Source: Coleofasciculus sp. S288
Lineage (GTDB): Bacteria > Cyanobacteriota > Cyanobacteriia > Cyanobacteriales > Coleofasciculaceae
Length of the DNA stretch: 6,304 bases
Assembly: GCA_020216575.1 (NCBI GenBank)
Contig: JAIUYC010000254.1
Coordinates: 1-6,304, forward strand
Direction of reading: 5' to 3'
Position numbers and translations under genes: made by a program. Shown here piece by piece: positions 1 through 5,765 of the stretch (position 1 is its first letter; each line of letters begins with the position of its first letter). The notes beneath the pieces were generated by a model. That model saw only the letters and a program-made list of their open reading frames with translations. It was not told where the DNA came from and did no database searches.

Positions 1-147
1 CAGATCGATTCCGGCAATTTTGCTGGCGCGGCTGAGGGTGATGCGTTCTTGCTGAAACAGGGCAACGGCAATTTCCCGCAGCCAGTCGCTCTGGTTGAAG
101 GTGTCGGTTTGGGTGAGGCTGTCAGGTAGGTTCAGGGTGATTTGCAT
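1..147 (-). CDS. UPF0175 family protein, antitoxin-like (5' part only)
   Basis: The first 49 codons lie in the window; the 3' end is beyond the left edge. The protein begins MQITLNLPDSL and continues with a helical stretch, REIAVALFQQERITLSRAS, then KIAGID. This layout (short beta strand, then L-R-E-x-A-x-A-L-F/Y-x-x-x-x-I-S/T-L-x-x-A-S/A-K/R-x-A-G) is that of UPF0175, a small cyanobacterial and archaeal family treated as antitoxins, often encoded beside a PIN-domain (DUF3368-type) toxin. Any such partner would lie outside the window. The ATG is preceded by AGGGA (154-158) about six bases upstream, a weak but acceptable ribosome binding site. It starts 40 nt after the stop of the large NACHT gene on the same strand, with no terminator hairpin between, so co-transcription is possible. 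The family call rests on the N-terminal half; the toxin-antitoxin role is inferred from the family. Confidence 0.72.
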   Translation of the reverse strand, partial: MQITLNLPDSLTQTDTFNQSDWLREIAVALFQQERITLSRASKIAGIDL

Positions 148-187
148 GGTAATTCCCTAGCGCTATGAGTTTATTTTAAGAATTGGG

Positions 188-3100
188 TTAGTGGCTCTGA
201 GTGCCACTTTGATCGCCATGAATGGTACCGCCTAGATTGAGGGCAGCATTGGGAGCGTTAAGGGTATCGATGTTAAAAATATTCGTCGTCTGTCCAACCG
301 CAGCCTCCTGTTCTCCATTTTTAAGGTCTAATTTTGAATTTTGAATAGCTTCGCACCAGATTTCGTAGTTGTAGAACTTGCAGTTGGCTTGGATAGTACT
401 AATGACTTCAAAGGCTCGTTTGCCAGATTTGGTAGGTAAGAGAGTATGGAGATGGGTGAGGTGAGGAAAAAGTGCGTCTGGGCGTTTCTTTGCAAGAATG
501 TCTAACGTCTCAAAAGTACTATCACGCACAATTCCGTCAGTATCTTCCAGTCGTTGAAGCAAGCTAGGAACTATAGCCTCAAATCCGATCTCCCCTAATG
601 CCTTAGTGGCACTCACATATATATACTTGTCAGTATCTTCCAGCAGTTTAAGTAAACTAGGAATCGCTGTCTCTGAACCGATCTTCCATAATGCCTGAGC
701 GACCCTCCAACGCACATTCTTTTGAGCATCTTCCAACCGTTGAAGCAAGCCAGGAATCACCACCTCTGAGTCAAATTTCCCTAATGCCTCAACAGCACGA
801 TGACCTACAAAAATGTCAGCATCTTCCAGCAGTTTAAACAAACCAGGGATCACCATCTCTGAACCGATTTTATCTAATGCCTCGACAACATTATTTCGCA
901 CAAGTTTGTCAGTGTCTTCCAACAGTTTGAGCAGTCCAGGCACTGCTACCTCTGATCCGATCTTCCCTAATGCCTCGGCAGCACTCCAACGTACAAGTTT
1001 CTGAGAATCTTCTAACCGTTGGAGCAAGTCAGGAATCGCCACCTCAGACCCGATTTTCCCTAACGCCTCGGCAGCACTATGACGTACATGTGAGTCAGTA
1101 TCTTCTAACCGTTGGAGCAAGTCAGGAATCGCCACCTCAGACCCGATTTTCCCTAACGCCTTAGCGGCACTATCTCGCACATACCTTTCATCATCTTCTA
1201 GTAGTTGAAGCAAGCCAGGAATTGCTGTCTCTGAACCGATTTCTCCTAACGCCTTGGCGGCACTATGACGTACAGGCCAGTCAGCATCTTCTAGTAGTTG
1301 AAGCAAGCCAGGAATTGCTGCCTCTGAACCAATTTTTCCTAACGCATCAGCAGCACTACTTCGCATATAGCTTTCATAATGCTCCAACCGTTGGAGCAAT
1401 TCAGGAATCATTGTCTTAGACCTGATTTTCCCTAACGCCTCGGCAGCACTACTTCGCACATAGCTCTCATCATCTTCTAAGAGTTGAAGCAAGCCAGGAA
1501 TTGCTGCCTCTGAACCAATTCCCCTCAATGCAACAGCGATTCCATTACGTACAGGCCAGTCAGTGTCTTCTAGCAGATTGAGTAAGCTAGGAATCGCTGC
1601 CTCTGAACCGATTCCCCCTAGCGTTGCGGCAGCTCTCTGACTTACAAACCAGTCAGTATTTTTTAGGAGTTGAAGCAAGCCAGGAATTGCTGCATCTGAA
1701 CCTATCCGCGTTAACGCCTCGACAACAGCATCCCGAGGCATAGCCCAGTGAACACTTTCCAACAGTTTAAGCAAGCCAGGAATCGCTACCTCAGATCCAA
1801 TCTTTCCTAATGCTTCAGCGGCACTCTCGCTCACACTCACATTATCTTCCAATAACTTAAGCAAGCCGGGAATTGCCGTCTCTGAACCGATTTCCCCTAA
1901 CGCCTTGGCGGCACTCTCACGTATATTCCAGTCAACATCTTCCAGCAGTTTGAGCAACTCAGGAATCGCTTGCTCCGATCTCGTCTCCCCCAAAAGCTGA
2001 ACCTTCAACCAAGTCGGTACGTCCAACTCCTCCACAAACTTAACGGTTTGCTCTTGGAACTCCTGCTTCACCTCACCTGCCAGTCTTGCCCCCAACATCC
2101 AATCAACATCCAGCGCCAGTTGAACCACCCGCATTGCCTGTGCCTCACTGTCCACTAGTGCCAGCATCAACGCTACTGATTCTGCCCACTTCAGATAATT
2201 GAGGTAATCTCGTTTCAGTTGTTCGTCAGTCAGGTTAAGCAATAGCTTTAGGAGATATTCTGCCGCGTAATATTCCTGAATCAGGTGGTGGCAAAACTCG
2301 ATTTGGTCGGTGCTGCGATCTTGGAGCAGGTGATATTTGAGTAAATCATCCAAGATGTCTCGAATCGGGAACTTCTCATTTGAGAAAATTCTGCCTAATT
2401 CTCTTTCCACCTCATCTCGATGAATTACCCTTCGGAAATCAACAGGCGTTTCTCCCTGCATCATGATTGATGCAATTGCCGTCAAAGCCTTCTTCCACAG
2501 TCTGCGATCGCTCAGAGGTCTGACATCTCCTTTTAATAGTGCGACTTCATGCTTACGAACACTGCTAATTTCATACGTGCTCGTGAAAACCTGAAATACG
2601 CCTGCCAGGTTAGAAGGCAATTGCTTATCAGGAGTCTGCTGGAACACCTCACACAACATCCACAGCAGCAAGGGTGTTTGTCCAAACTCTCGCAAGCGAT
2701 CGCGTAATTGCCGCAGCATTGCCTCCGCTTGCTCTGGCACATAAGCTCGAATAAACGCCTGCATTTGCGCTTCGGTGAGCGGTTGCATTTCCAGCTTTTG
2801 CTCAATCCCCAGATCTCCCCCCAGGCTCAAATCCCGCGTGGTGAAAATCATCGGCACTTTGGGATAGTTGCGCCGAAAAGCAGAAAGCTGCGACCGTGCC
2901 TCCTCCGATGGTAATTCATTCACGCCATCAAAGAGGATGAGTAATTGGGGCAAAACTGTTTCCAATTGTTCCGCCGTTAACGCAAGTCCATGTCGAGTCA
3001 ACGAATTGAGGATTAATTGTGCGATCGAGCCTTGCCAATATCGCAGTTCCACCAAAACTGGGATACGAGGCAAGTGGGTTGAGAAGTCTGAGTTTTTGAA

Positions 3101-4084
3101 AAACTCCGACTTCTGGGTTGTCGCTTCTTCCAACATCAGCCGTGCCAACGCCGTAGACTTTCCCGATCCCGGTCGCCCGACTAACAAAACCTGCTCCAGC
3201 TTCTCCCCTAGGGCATACTTCCGCAACCCGTCCAATACCTCAAAGCGCTCAACTTTCTCTTTCTCTGGCTTCTCTTCCTGTCGCTGTTCTCGCTCCTCCT
3301 TTTTCACCGTCTGCACCATCAACCCGAAGTCAAAAATCGGTGCTACTTCCTGCAACTGCCGTTGCTTGCCTTGTGCATCCGTCAACGTGTAAAGCTGCCA
3401 CCACTTTTCATAGGTGGTTGCGATCGCATTCAAATAAGGCTGAAAATCAATTTCAGACCGCTTTGTAACTACATTACTCCACCGTCGATCCTGCTGATGA
3501 AACTCCCTCTGAAACTCTCGCAACTGAGGAAACTGCTCCAAAATCACACGAGTAGGAATCGCACCACCGCCTAGATCGAAGGAGCGATCGCGTGTAAACT
3601 TGACAATCCCACACACCTTACCCGTTCGTTGATTCAGCAACGGTGCCCCACTCATCCCCGGTCGCACCTGCCCCAGAGCCAATTTGATTAACGCTGGCTC
3701 ATCCCCCGTTAACCCTTCACAGCTAAGTGTCACCGGACAACCATTGGGAAAGTCTTGATCGGGATAGCCAAATAGATAAAGCGGATCGCGAGATTGAATT
3801 GCAGCATCCAAATAAACACAAGGTGGATAGGCATTGATTGGGAGCGTCACTCGCAACAAAGCTAAATCATACGGGTCAAAGAGCGATCGCTCTACCACCG
3901 CCTCTGCCCAATTCTCCTGCTTCTGCCACCTTACCTGAACAAGTCCACCCTTTGCCGCCTGCACCACATGAGCGCAGGTGAGAATCCATTGTGGAGCCAC
4001 AAAAAAGCCTGTACCCCAACCCATTCGACCAGGAAGGGTGAGTTTCACCGTACATTGTTGCAGCAGATTCTCTAGCTGGCTCAT
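188..4084 (-). CDS. Trypsin-like protease - NACHT NTPase - HEAT repeat conflict-system protein
   Basis: A 1298-residue multidomain protein. Residues 1-190 are a trypsin-like serine protease with an intact triad: His39 in TCAHVV, Asp73 in DLALLRV, Ser145 in GMSGAPLL. Residues about 205-260 form a linker region (DFQPYLNAI...YEKWWQLYTLTD) of a type seen before cyanobacterial NACHT domains, followed by a charged Lys/Glu-rich spacer (261-279). The NACHT ATPase has Walker A GRPGSGKST (303-311), Walker B LLILFDGVNE (381-390) and a sensor-like FTTRD (414-418). The helical region after it carries the usual FCHHLIQEYYAAEYLL (597-612). Sixteen 31-residue HEAT units fill 702-1197, and a short Asn/Gly-rich tail ends the protein. 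No signal peptide or membrane segment is seen, so it is probably cytoplasmic. The architecture fits NTP-dependent immune-like systems: HEAT as sensor, NACHT as oligomerising switch, protease as effector. Trigger and substrate are unknown. The ATG lies 3 nt after the Trypco1 stop with no clear Shine-Dalgarno, suggesting translational coupling. Confidence 0.93.
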   Translation of the reverse strand: MSQLENLLQQCTVKLTLPGRMGWGTGFFVAPQWILTCAHVVQAAKGGLVQVRWQKQENWAEAVVERSLFDPYDLALLRVTLPINAYPPCVYLDAAIQSRDPLYLFGYPDQDFPNGCPVTLSCEGLTGDEPALIKLALGQVRPGMSGAPLLNQRTGKVCGIVKFTRDRSFDLGGGAIPTRVILEQFPQLREFQREFHQQDRRWSNVVTKRSEIDFQPYLNAIATTYEKWWQLYTLTDAQGKQRQLQEVAPIFDFGLMVQTVKKEEREQRQEEKPEKEKVERFEVLDGLRKYALGEKLEQVLLVGRPGSGKSTALARLMLEEATTQKSEFFKNSDFSTHLPRIPVLVELRYWQGSIAQLILNSLTRHGLALTAEQLETVLPQLLILFDGVNELPSEEARSQLSAFRRNYPKVPMIFTTRDLSLGGDLGIEQKLEMQPLTEAQMQAFIRAYVPEQAEAMLRQLRDRLREFGQTPLLLWMLCEVFQQTPDKQLPSNLAGVFQVFTSTYEISSVRKHEVALLKGDVRPLSDRRLWKKALTAIASIMMQGETPVDFRRVIHRDEVERELGRIFSNEKFPIRDILDDLLKYHLLQDRSTDQIEFCHHLIQEYYAAEYLLKLLLNLTDEQLKRDYLNYLKWAESVALMLALVDSEAQAMRVVQLALDVDWMLGARLAGEVKQEFQEQTVKFVEELDVPTWLKVQLLGETRSEQAIPELLKLLEDVDWNIRESAAKALGEIGSETAIPGLLKLLEDNVSVSESAAEALGKIGSEVAIPGLLKLLESVHWAMPRDAVVEALTRIGSDAAIPGLLQLLKNTDWFVSQRAAATLGGIGSEAAIPSLLNLLEDTDWPVRNGIAVALRGIGSEAAIPGLLQLLEDDESYVRSSAAEALGKIRSKTMIPELLQRLEHYESYMRSSAADALGKIGSEAAIPGLLQLLEDADWPVRHSAAKALGEIGSETAIPGLLQLLEDDERYVRDSAAKALGKIGSEVAIPDLLQRLEDTDSHVRHSAAEALGKIGSEVAIPDLLQRLEDSQKLVRWSAAEALGKIGSEVAVPGLLKLLEDTDKLVRNNVVEALDKIGSEMVIPGLFKLLEDADIFVGHRAVEALGKFDSEVVIPGLLQRLEDAQKNVRWRVAQALWKIGSETAIPSLLKLLEDTDKYIYVSATKALGEIGFEAIVPSLLQRLEDTDGIVRDSTFETLDILAKKRPDALFPHLTHLHTLLPTKSGKRAFEVISTIQANCKFYNYEIWCEAIQNSKLDLKNGEQEAAVGQTTNIFNIDTLNAPNAALNLGGTIHGDQSGTQSH
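494..1981 (-). repeat. Sixteen tandem 93-nt HEAT-repeat units
   Basis: Residues 702-1197 of the NACHT protein divide into sixteen units with consensus GSEAAIPGLLQLLED then DxxVRxSAAEALGKI, 31 residues (93 nt) each. The only length changes are a 30-residue second unit (733-762) and a 32-residue third unit (763-794), which cancel. This is the PBS-lyase-like / HEAT_2 type of alpha solenoid. The first helix (AIPGLLQLLED) is nearly invariant, while the inter-helix turn and the start of the second helix vary (DWPVRH, ESYVRS, ERYVRD, QKLVRW, DKYIYV). The outermost C-terminal units (13 to 16) are the most diverged, and the middle units are the most alike. The array probably forms the ligand- or partner-binding superhelix. 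Confidence 0.9.
1007..1161. repeat. 62-nt exact direct repeat inside the HEAT array
   Basis: Positions 1007-1068 and 1100-1161 are identical over 62 nt and are offset by exactly one 93-nt unit. They encode the GSEVAIPDLLQRLED part of repeat units 10 and 11 (residues 981-1042). Silent positions are identical too, so this reflects a recent duplication, unequal exchange or gene conversion, not only protein-level constraint. Confidence 0.9.
3082..3114. repeat. 33-nt near-perfect palindrome within the NACHT coding sequence
   Basis: Two 16-nt arms, AGAAGTCTGAGTTTTT and AAAAACTCCGACTTCT, pair with a single mismatch (T3089 against C3107) around one central G. The reading frame is kept open through the element, which encodes roughly KSEFFKNSDF (residues 325-334). 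It lies between the helix following Walker A and the strand IPVLVEL, a position expected to be a surface loop. It resembles short palindromic repeats dispersed in cyanobacterial genomes. That it is dispersed in this genome is an inference, because only one copy lies in the window. Confidence 0.75.
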
Positions 4085-4087
4085 GGT

Positions 4088-4408
4088 TTAAGCTTTAGGC
4101 TGAGCTTCCCATTCCAACGTGATTTCTAGATTAGCCTTACCTGAACCTTTTACGATCACTGCCGTCAATTGCCCGGATTCAATCGCCAGTTCCATGCCGA
4201 ACTTCACCGTCGCCTTCTTCGGTTTCACCTTTTGAAGCGGTGCTGCTATCATCTGCACCACACCCTCGATCGCATCTGCAACAGGTTGAAACTGCTTGGA
4301 GTCAAAACTCACATCCTCTCGTCCCGTCATTGTCACCTCAAACTTTGCGATCGCCCCATTGGGAAGCTGAACCGGAACCGTCTCACTGCGGGATTCGGCA
4401 AAGGTCAT
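4088..4408 (-). CDS. Trypsin-co-occurring domain protein (Trypco1 / CU044_2847-like)
   Basis: A 106-residue single-domain protein. The N-terminal part, VPVQLPNGAIAKFEV (11-25), looks like two beta strands around a turn. A helix follows (FQPVADAIEGVVQMIAAPLQ, 40-59), then the diagnostic C-terminal segment ATVKFGMELAIESGQLTAV (66-84) and KANLEITLEW (91-100). This K/E-FG-x-E-L...ESG-x-L-T-A...L-x-I-T-L-x-W pattern is characteristic of the Trypco1 family, small proteins found beside trypsin-like proteases in NTPase conflict systems and thought to act as adaptors or regulators. No catalytic motif is visible. The ATG is set by a strong Shine-Dalgarno GAGGAG (4418-4423) nine bases upstream. The stop is 3 nt before the start of the protease-NACHT gene, so the two form one operon and probably one complex. 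The biochemical role is inferred from family context. Confidence 0.88.
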   Translation of the reverse strand: MTFAESRSETVPVQLPNGAIAKFEVTMTGREDVSFDSKQFQPVADAIEGVVQMIAAPLQKVKPKKATVKFGMELAIESGQLTAVIVKGSGKANLEITLEWEAQPKA

Positions 4409-4588
4409 TTAATCTTTCTCCTCAATTGAATTGCCATATCAACGCTGTTGGGATTCTCCTGGGCAACCGAAACTGTGCTAACGCGCATTTAAATCGCACC
4501 CATCTGACAACAGAATAAAAGCGCTCAATTCCTCTCCTCTGCTCCCCTGCTACTATGACATGTAAATTAGATGCGTCACAGCTTACAC
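4409..4588. other. 180-nt intergenic spacer upstream of the Trypco1 gene
   Basis: The spacer separates two genes transcribed leftward. No stable hairpin followed by a T run is visible on the minus strand after the stop at 4589, so read-through from the cysteine-rich gene is possible. A TTGTCA hexamer (minus strand) lies about 100 nt before the Trypco1 start, but no good -10 sits at the right distance, so no promoter is called. A 27-codon open frame (4488-4405, minus) ends in a TGA overlapping the Trypco1 ATG as ATGA. It has no convincing ribosome binding site. Confidence 0.5.
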
Positions 4589-5017
4589 CTACTCCGATTC
4601 ATCCTTCACCCACATATAGCGCTTTGGCTCAAAGCTCATCACTTTCTTGAAATCATGGAGATAAGCTCGCATCTCCTCAAAAGTTAACGGCTTCTTCATA
4701 CTGCGCCGCCAGTCAGCCTTATCAAGCGTGCCGATTATCAGGTAATTATTGCCAATCATATCCGGCTGTAGCTGCATAAATAGGTAGGTTAGCTGCTGCT
4801 CAATCTCATCTCGATGGGCAATAATCAAGTCACAGTAGGGACAGTAACGGCAAGTTTTATTCACCACGACGGGTTGTAGTGGATCGACATGGATCAAGAG
4901 GGGAAACTTCCGCAACTTGGTTTTGCCATCACACTTGGGACACGAGGTAAACCGTGCGTCTTGGTAGGGATTCAAGAAAAATTTGTGGCGGGGAGGCTTT
5001 TTGCCAACGCGAGTCAT
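4589..5017 (-). CDS. Cysteine-rich zinc-ribbon-like protein of unknown function
   Basis: A 142-residue protein. It has a basic N-terminus (TRVGKKPPRHKFFLNPYQD), CPKC at 26-29 and CRYCPYC with cysteines at 56, 59 and 62. Two CxxC knuckles 26 residues apart suggest a zinc ribbon, with one extra cysteine. The second half lacks cysteine and contains NYLIIGTLDKADWRR (91-105) and a C-terminal charged helical region (FEEMRAYLHDFKKVM). I do not recognise a named family and assign no reaction. The ATG follows AGGAGA (5023-5028) at good spacing, and an in-frame TAG lies four codons upstream, so no earlier start is possible. It is encoded on the same strand as the Trypco1/NACHT pair, 180 nt upstream, and could be co-transcribed, but nothing shows a functional link. 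No transmembrane segment or signal peptide is seen. Confidence 0.8.
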   Translation of the reverse strand: MTRVGKKPPRHKFFLNPYQDARFTSCPKCDGKTKLRKFPLLIHVDPLQPVVVNKTCRYCPYCDLIIAHRDEIEQQLTYLFMQLQPDMIGNNYLIIGTLDKADWRRSMKKPLTFEEMRAYLHDFKKVMSFEPKRYMWVKDESE

Positions 5018-5053
5018 GACGTTCTCCTACAGCCCTACGGAGTTAGACTAGCA

Positions 5054-5082
5054 TTTCTACTCTTCTAAATGCTCTAGGTCAA
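5054..5082 (-). promoter_or_regulatory. Candidate sigma-70-type promoter for the cysteine-rich gene
   Basis: On the minus strand TTGACC (5082-5077) is followed after 17 nt by TAGAAA (5059-5054), about 37 nt before the start codon at 5017. The -35 matches five of six consensus positions and the -10 four of six. An inverted repeat AGCATTT / AAATGCT (5050-5056 and 5067-5073) overlaps the -10 and spacer and could be a regulator site. No regulator is identified. Confidence 0.4.
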
Positions 5083-5127
5083 GTTGCGAACTGCCAATGG
5101 CAACCTTCAACAACTCAGGACTTACGT

Positions 5128-5168
5128 CCAGACCGTGCATCTGGTAGGGGTACGATATATCGTACCCC
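5128..5168. repeat. Two adjacent hairpins, the second a perfect 22-nt palindrome
   Basis: CCAGA (5128-5132) pairs with TCTGG (5140-5144). Immediately after, 5147-5168 is a perfect palindrome whose half is GGGGTACGATA. The preceding words CTCAGGACTTACG are typical of small repeats spread in filamentous cyanobacterial genomes. That is recalled from general knowledge, not shown here. Between divergent genes a terminator role is unlikely. Confidence 0.6.
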
Positions 5169-5201
5169 CACAATTTGTGATTTAGACTCAGATATGTCTT
5201 G

Positions 5202-5280
5202 AAAGTCAAAAGTCACACTTCGACAAGACTTCGGCGTGAGCGCTCAGTCGAACGCTCAGTGACCAACTCAAAAGTCAAAA
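5202..5280. repeat. Short element bracketed by 10-nt direct repeats
   Basis: AAAGTCAAAA occurs at 5202-5211 and again at 5271-5280. Between them GTCAC (5212-5216) and GTGAC (5259-5263) form a 5-bp inverted pair, and CGCTCAGT is repeated at 5241-5248 and 5253-5260. The CTTCGAC...CGCTCAGTGACC wording is a common type of cyanobacterial interspersed repeat. It could be a degenerate miniature insertion or simply clustered short repeats. Confidence 0.45.
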
Positions 5281-5395
5281 CAAAAGAAGATTAACTTTCA
5301 TTCTTTGCTGTGAAGGCAGTTCATGGGGAGTCTTGCACCATTCTCACTAAATCCCACAATCCGCCTTGAACTTAAGGAAAAAGGCTCATAGCCCA

Positions 5396-5423
5396 AGTCG
5401 GTTTCAACCGACTCCTGATCAGG
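5396..5423. repeat. Hairpin plus adjoining 10-nt palindrome
   Basis: AGTCGGTT (5396-5403) and AACCGACT (5406-5413) are perfect complements separated by two bases. They are followed directly by the palindrome CCTGATCAGG (5414-5423). A partial echo, CAGTCGGGAGC, follows downstream. The group resembles dispersed fold-back repeats of cyanobacterial intergenic DNA. Confidence 0.6.
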
Positions 5424-5495
5424 ATTTCAGTCGGGAGCATGTCAGGGCAAGCACATCAATCCTTTGTCCGCACTTTGTGCCGCTACGCTAACACC

Positions 5496-5617
5496 CCAGC
5501 CCCTCTCCTGCCCCCCCTTAGTCCCCCCCAATTCTGGGGGGAAAAGGGAGAGGGGAGCAAGATTTCCGGTTCCCCTTCTCCCAAACTTGGGAGAAGGGGT
5601 TAGGGGATGAGGGCTGG
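5496..5617. repeat. Large C/G-rich fold-back (MITE-like) element
   Basis: The outer ends CCAGCCC (5496-5502) and GGGCTGG (5611-5617) are inverted. Nested inside are hairpin A, CCCCTCTCC (5500-5508) with GGAGAGGGG (5547-5555) and an inner CCCCCC/GGGGGG stem (5524-5529 with 5536-5541), and hairpin B, a perfect 13-bp stem CCCCTTCTCCCAA (5572-5584) with TTGGGAGAAGGGG (5587-5599). No coding capacity is seen. The CCCCTAACCCCTTCTCCC wording on the minus strand is typical of an abundant cyanobacterial repeat family. Transposition by a transposase encoded elsewhere is inferred, not shown. Confidence 0.7.
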
Positions 5618-5684
5618 CAAGGACTTGTTATCATGCAAAAACCAAATAGGGATCAAGCGGATATTGCATCGATTTCAAAATTCT

Positions 5685-5724
5685 GTAGCTAAATTTACCA
5701 AATCCCATTAAAAACTCTTATAGG
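5685..5724 (+). promoter_or_regulatory. NtcA box and candidate class-II NtcA-activated promoter of the nirB-like gene
   Basis: GTA (5685-5687), eight bases, TAC (5696-5698) is a perfect match to the GTA-N8-TAC site of NtcA, the cyanobacterial nitrogen-control activator. A -10-like TATAGG (5719-5724) starts 20 nt after the box, close to the 22-23 nt usual for NtcA-activated promoters. Transcription would then begin near 5731-5733 and leave a leader of about 33 nt before the ATG. Position and orientation fit activation of the downstream gene under ammonium limitation. The box is seen; the regulation is inferred. Confidence 0.65.
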
Positions 5725-5765
5725 TGTTATTGAGGAGAACTGAGGCGTAAGGCTTGTAGAGGTTT

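Larger units (their letters stand above)
5018..5765. other. 748-nt divergent intergenic region built of dispersed-repeat fragments
   Basis: It lies between two divergently transcribed genes, so terminators are not expected; the hairpins here are better read as dispersed repeats. From left to right it holds the promoter region of the cysteine-rich gene, two adjacent small hairpins (5128-5168), a short element bracketed by AAAGTCAAAA direct repeats (5202-5280), a largely featureless stretch (5281-5390), a palindromic pair (5396-5423), a large C/G-rich fold-back element (5496-5617), and the NtcA-type promoter region of the nirB-like gene (5685-5724). No coding region longer than about 22 codons with a credible start is seen. 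Confidence 0.7.

Noticed and set aside
813..1419. Several plus-strand open frames of about 63-65 codons across the HEAT array
   Set aside because: They are antisense shadows caused by the 93-nt periodicity of the HEAT DNA; they share repeated low-complexity peptides and have no ribosome binding sites.
494..1981. The regular 93-nt repeat as a CRISPR array or other non-coding array
   Set aside because: The units are translated in one continuous frame as HEAT repeats, with no separate unique spacers.
2533..2805. 90-codon minus-strand frame inside the NACHT gene
   Set aside because: Alternate frame of the real gene; Cys/Arg-rich composition and no recognisable domain.
2868..3392. 174-codon plus-strand open frame opposite the NACHT domain
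   Set aside because: It lies wholly antisense to the Walker A/B region of a clearly real gene; its Ser/Cys/Arg-rich composition looks non-coding.
4169..4518. Two plus-strand frames opposite Trypco1
   Set aside because: Antisense to a well-supported gene with a strong ribosome binding site; the His/Arg/Leu-rich peptides resemble no known family.
5147..5168. GTA...TAC within the 22-nt palindrome as a second NtcA site
   Set aside because: The spacing is ten bases, not the eight NtcA requires, and it is explained by the palindrome itself.
5323..5391. 22-codon plus-strand frame (MGSLAPFSLN...) with GAAGG upstream
   Set aside because: Very short, within repeat-rich intergenic DNA, with no recognisable peptide; chance is the simpler explanation.
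5496..5617. Reading the C/G-rich hairpins as a rho-independent terminator
   Set aside because: The flanking genes are divergent so no transcript ends here, there is no T run after the stems, and the nested inverted ends fit a dispersed repeat better.
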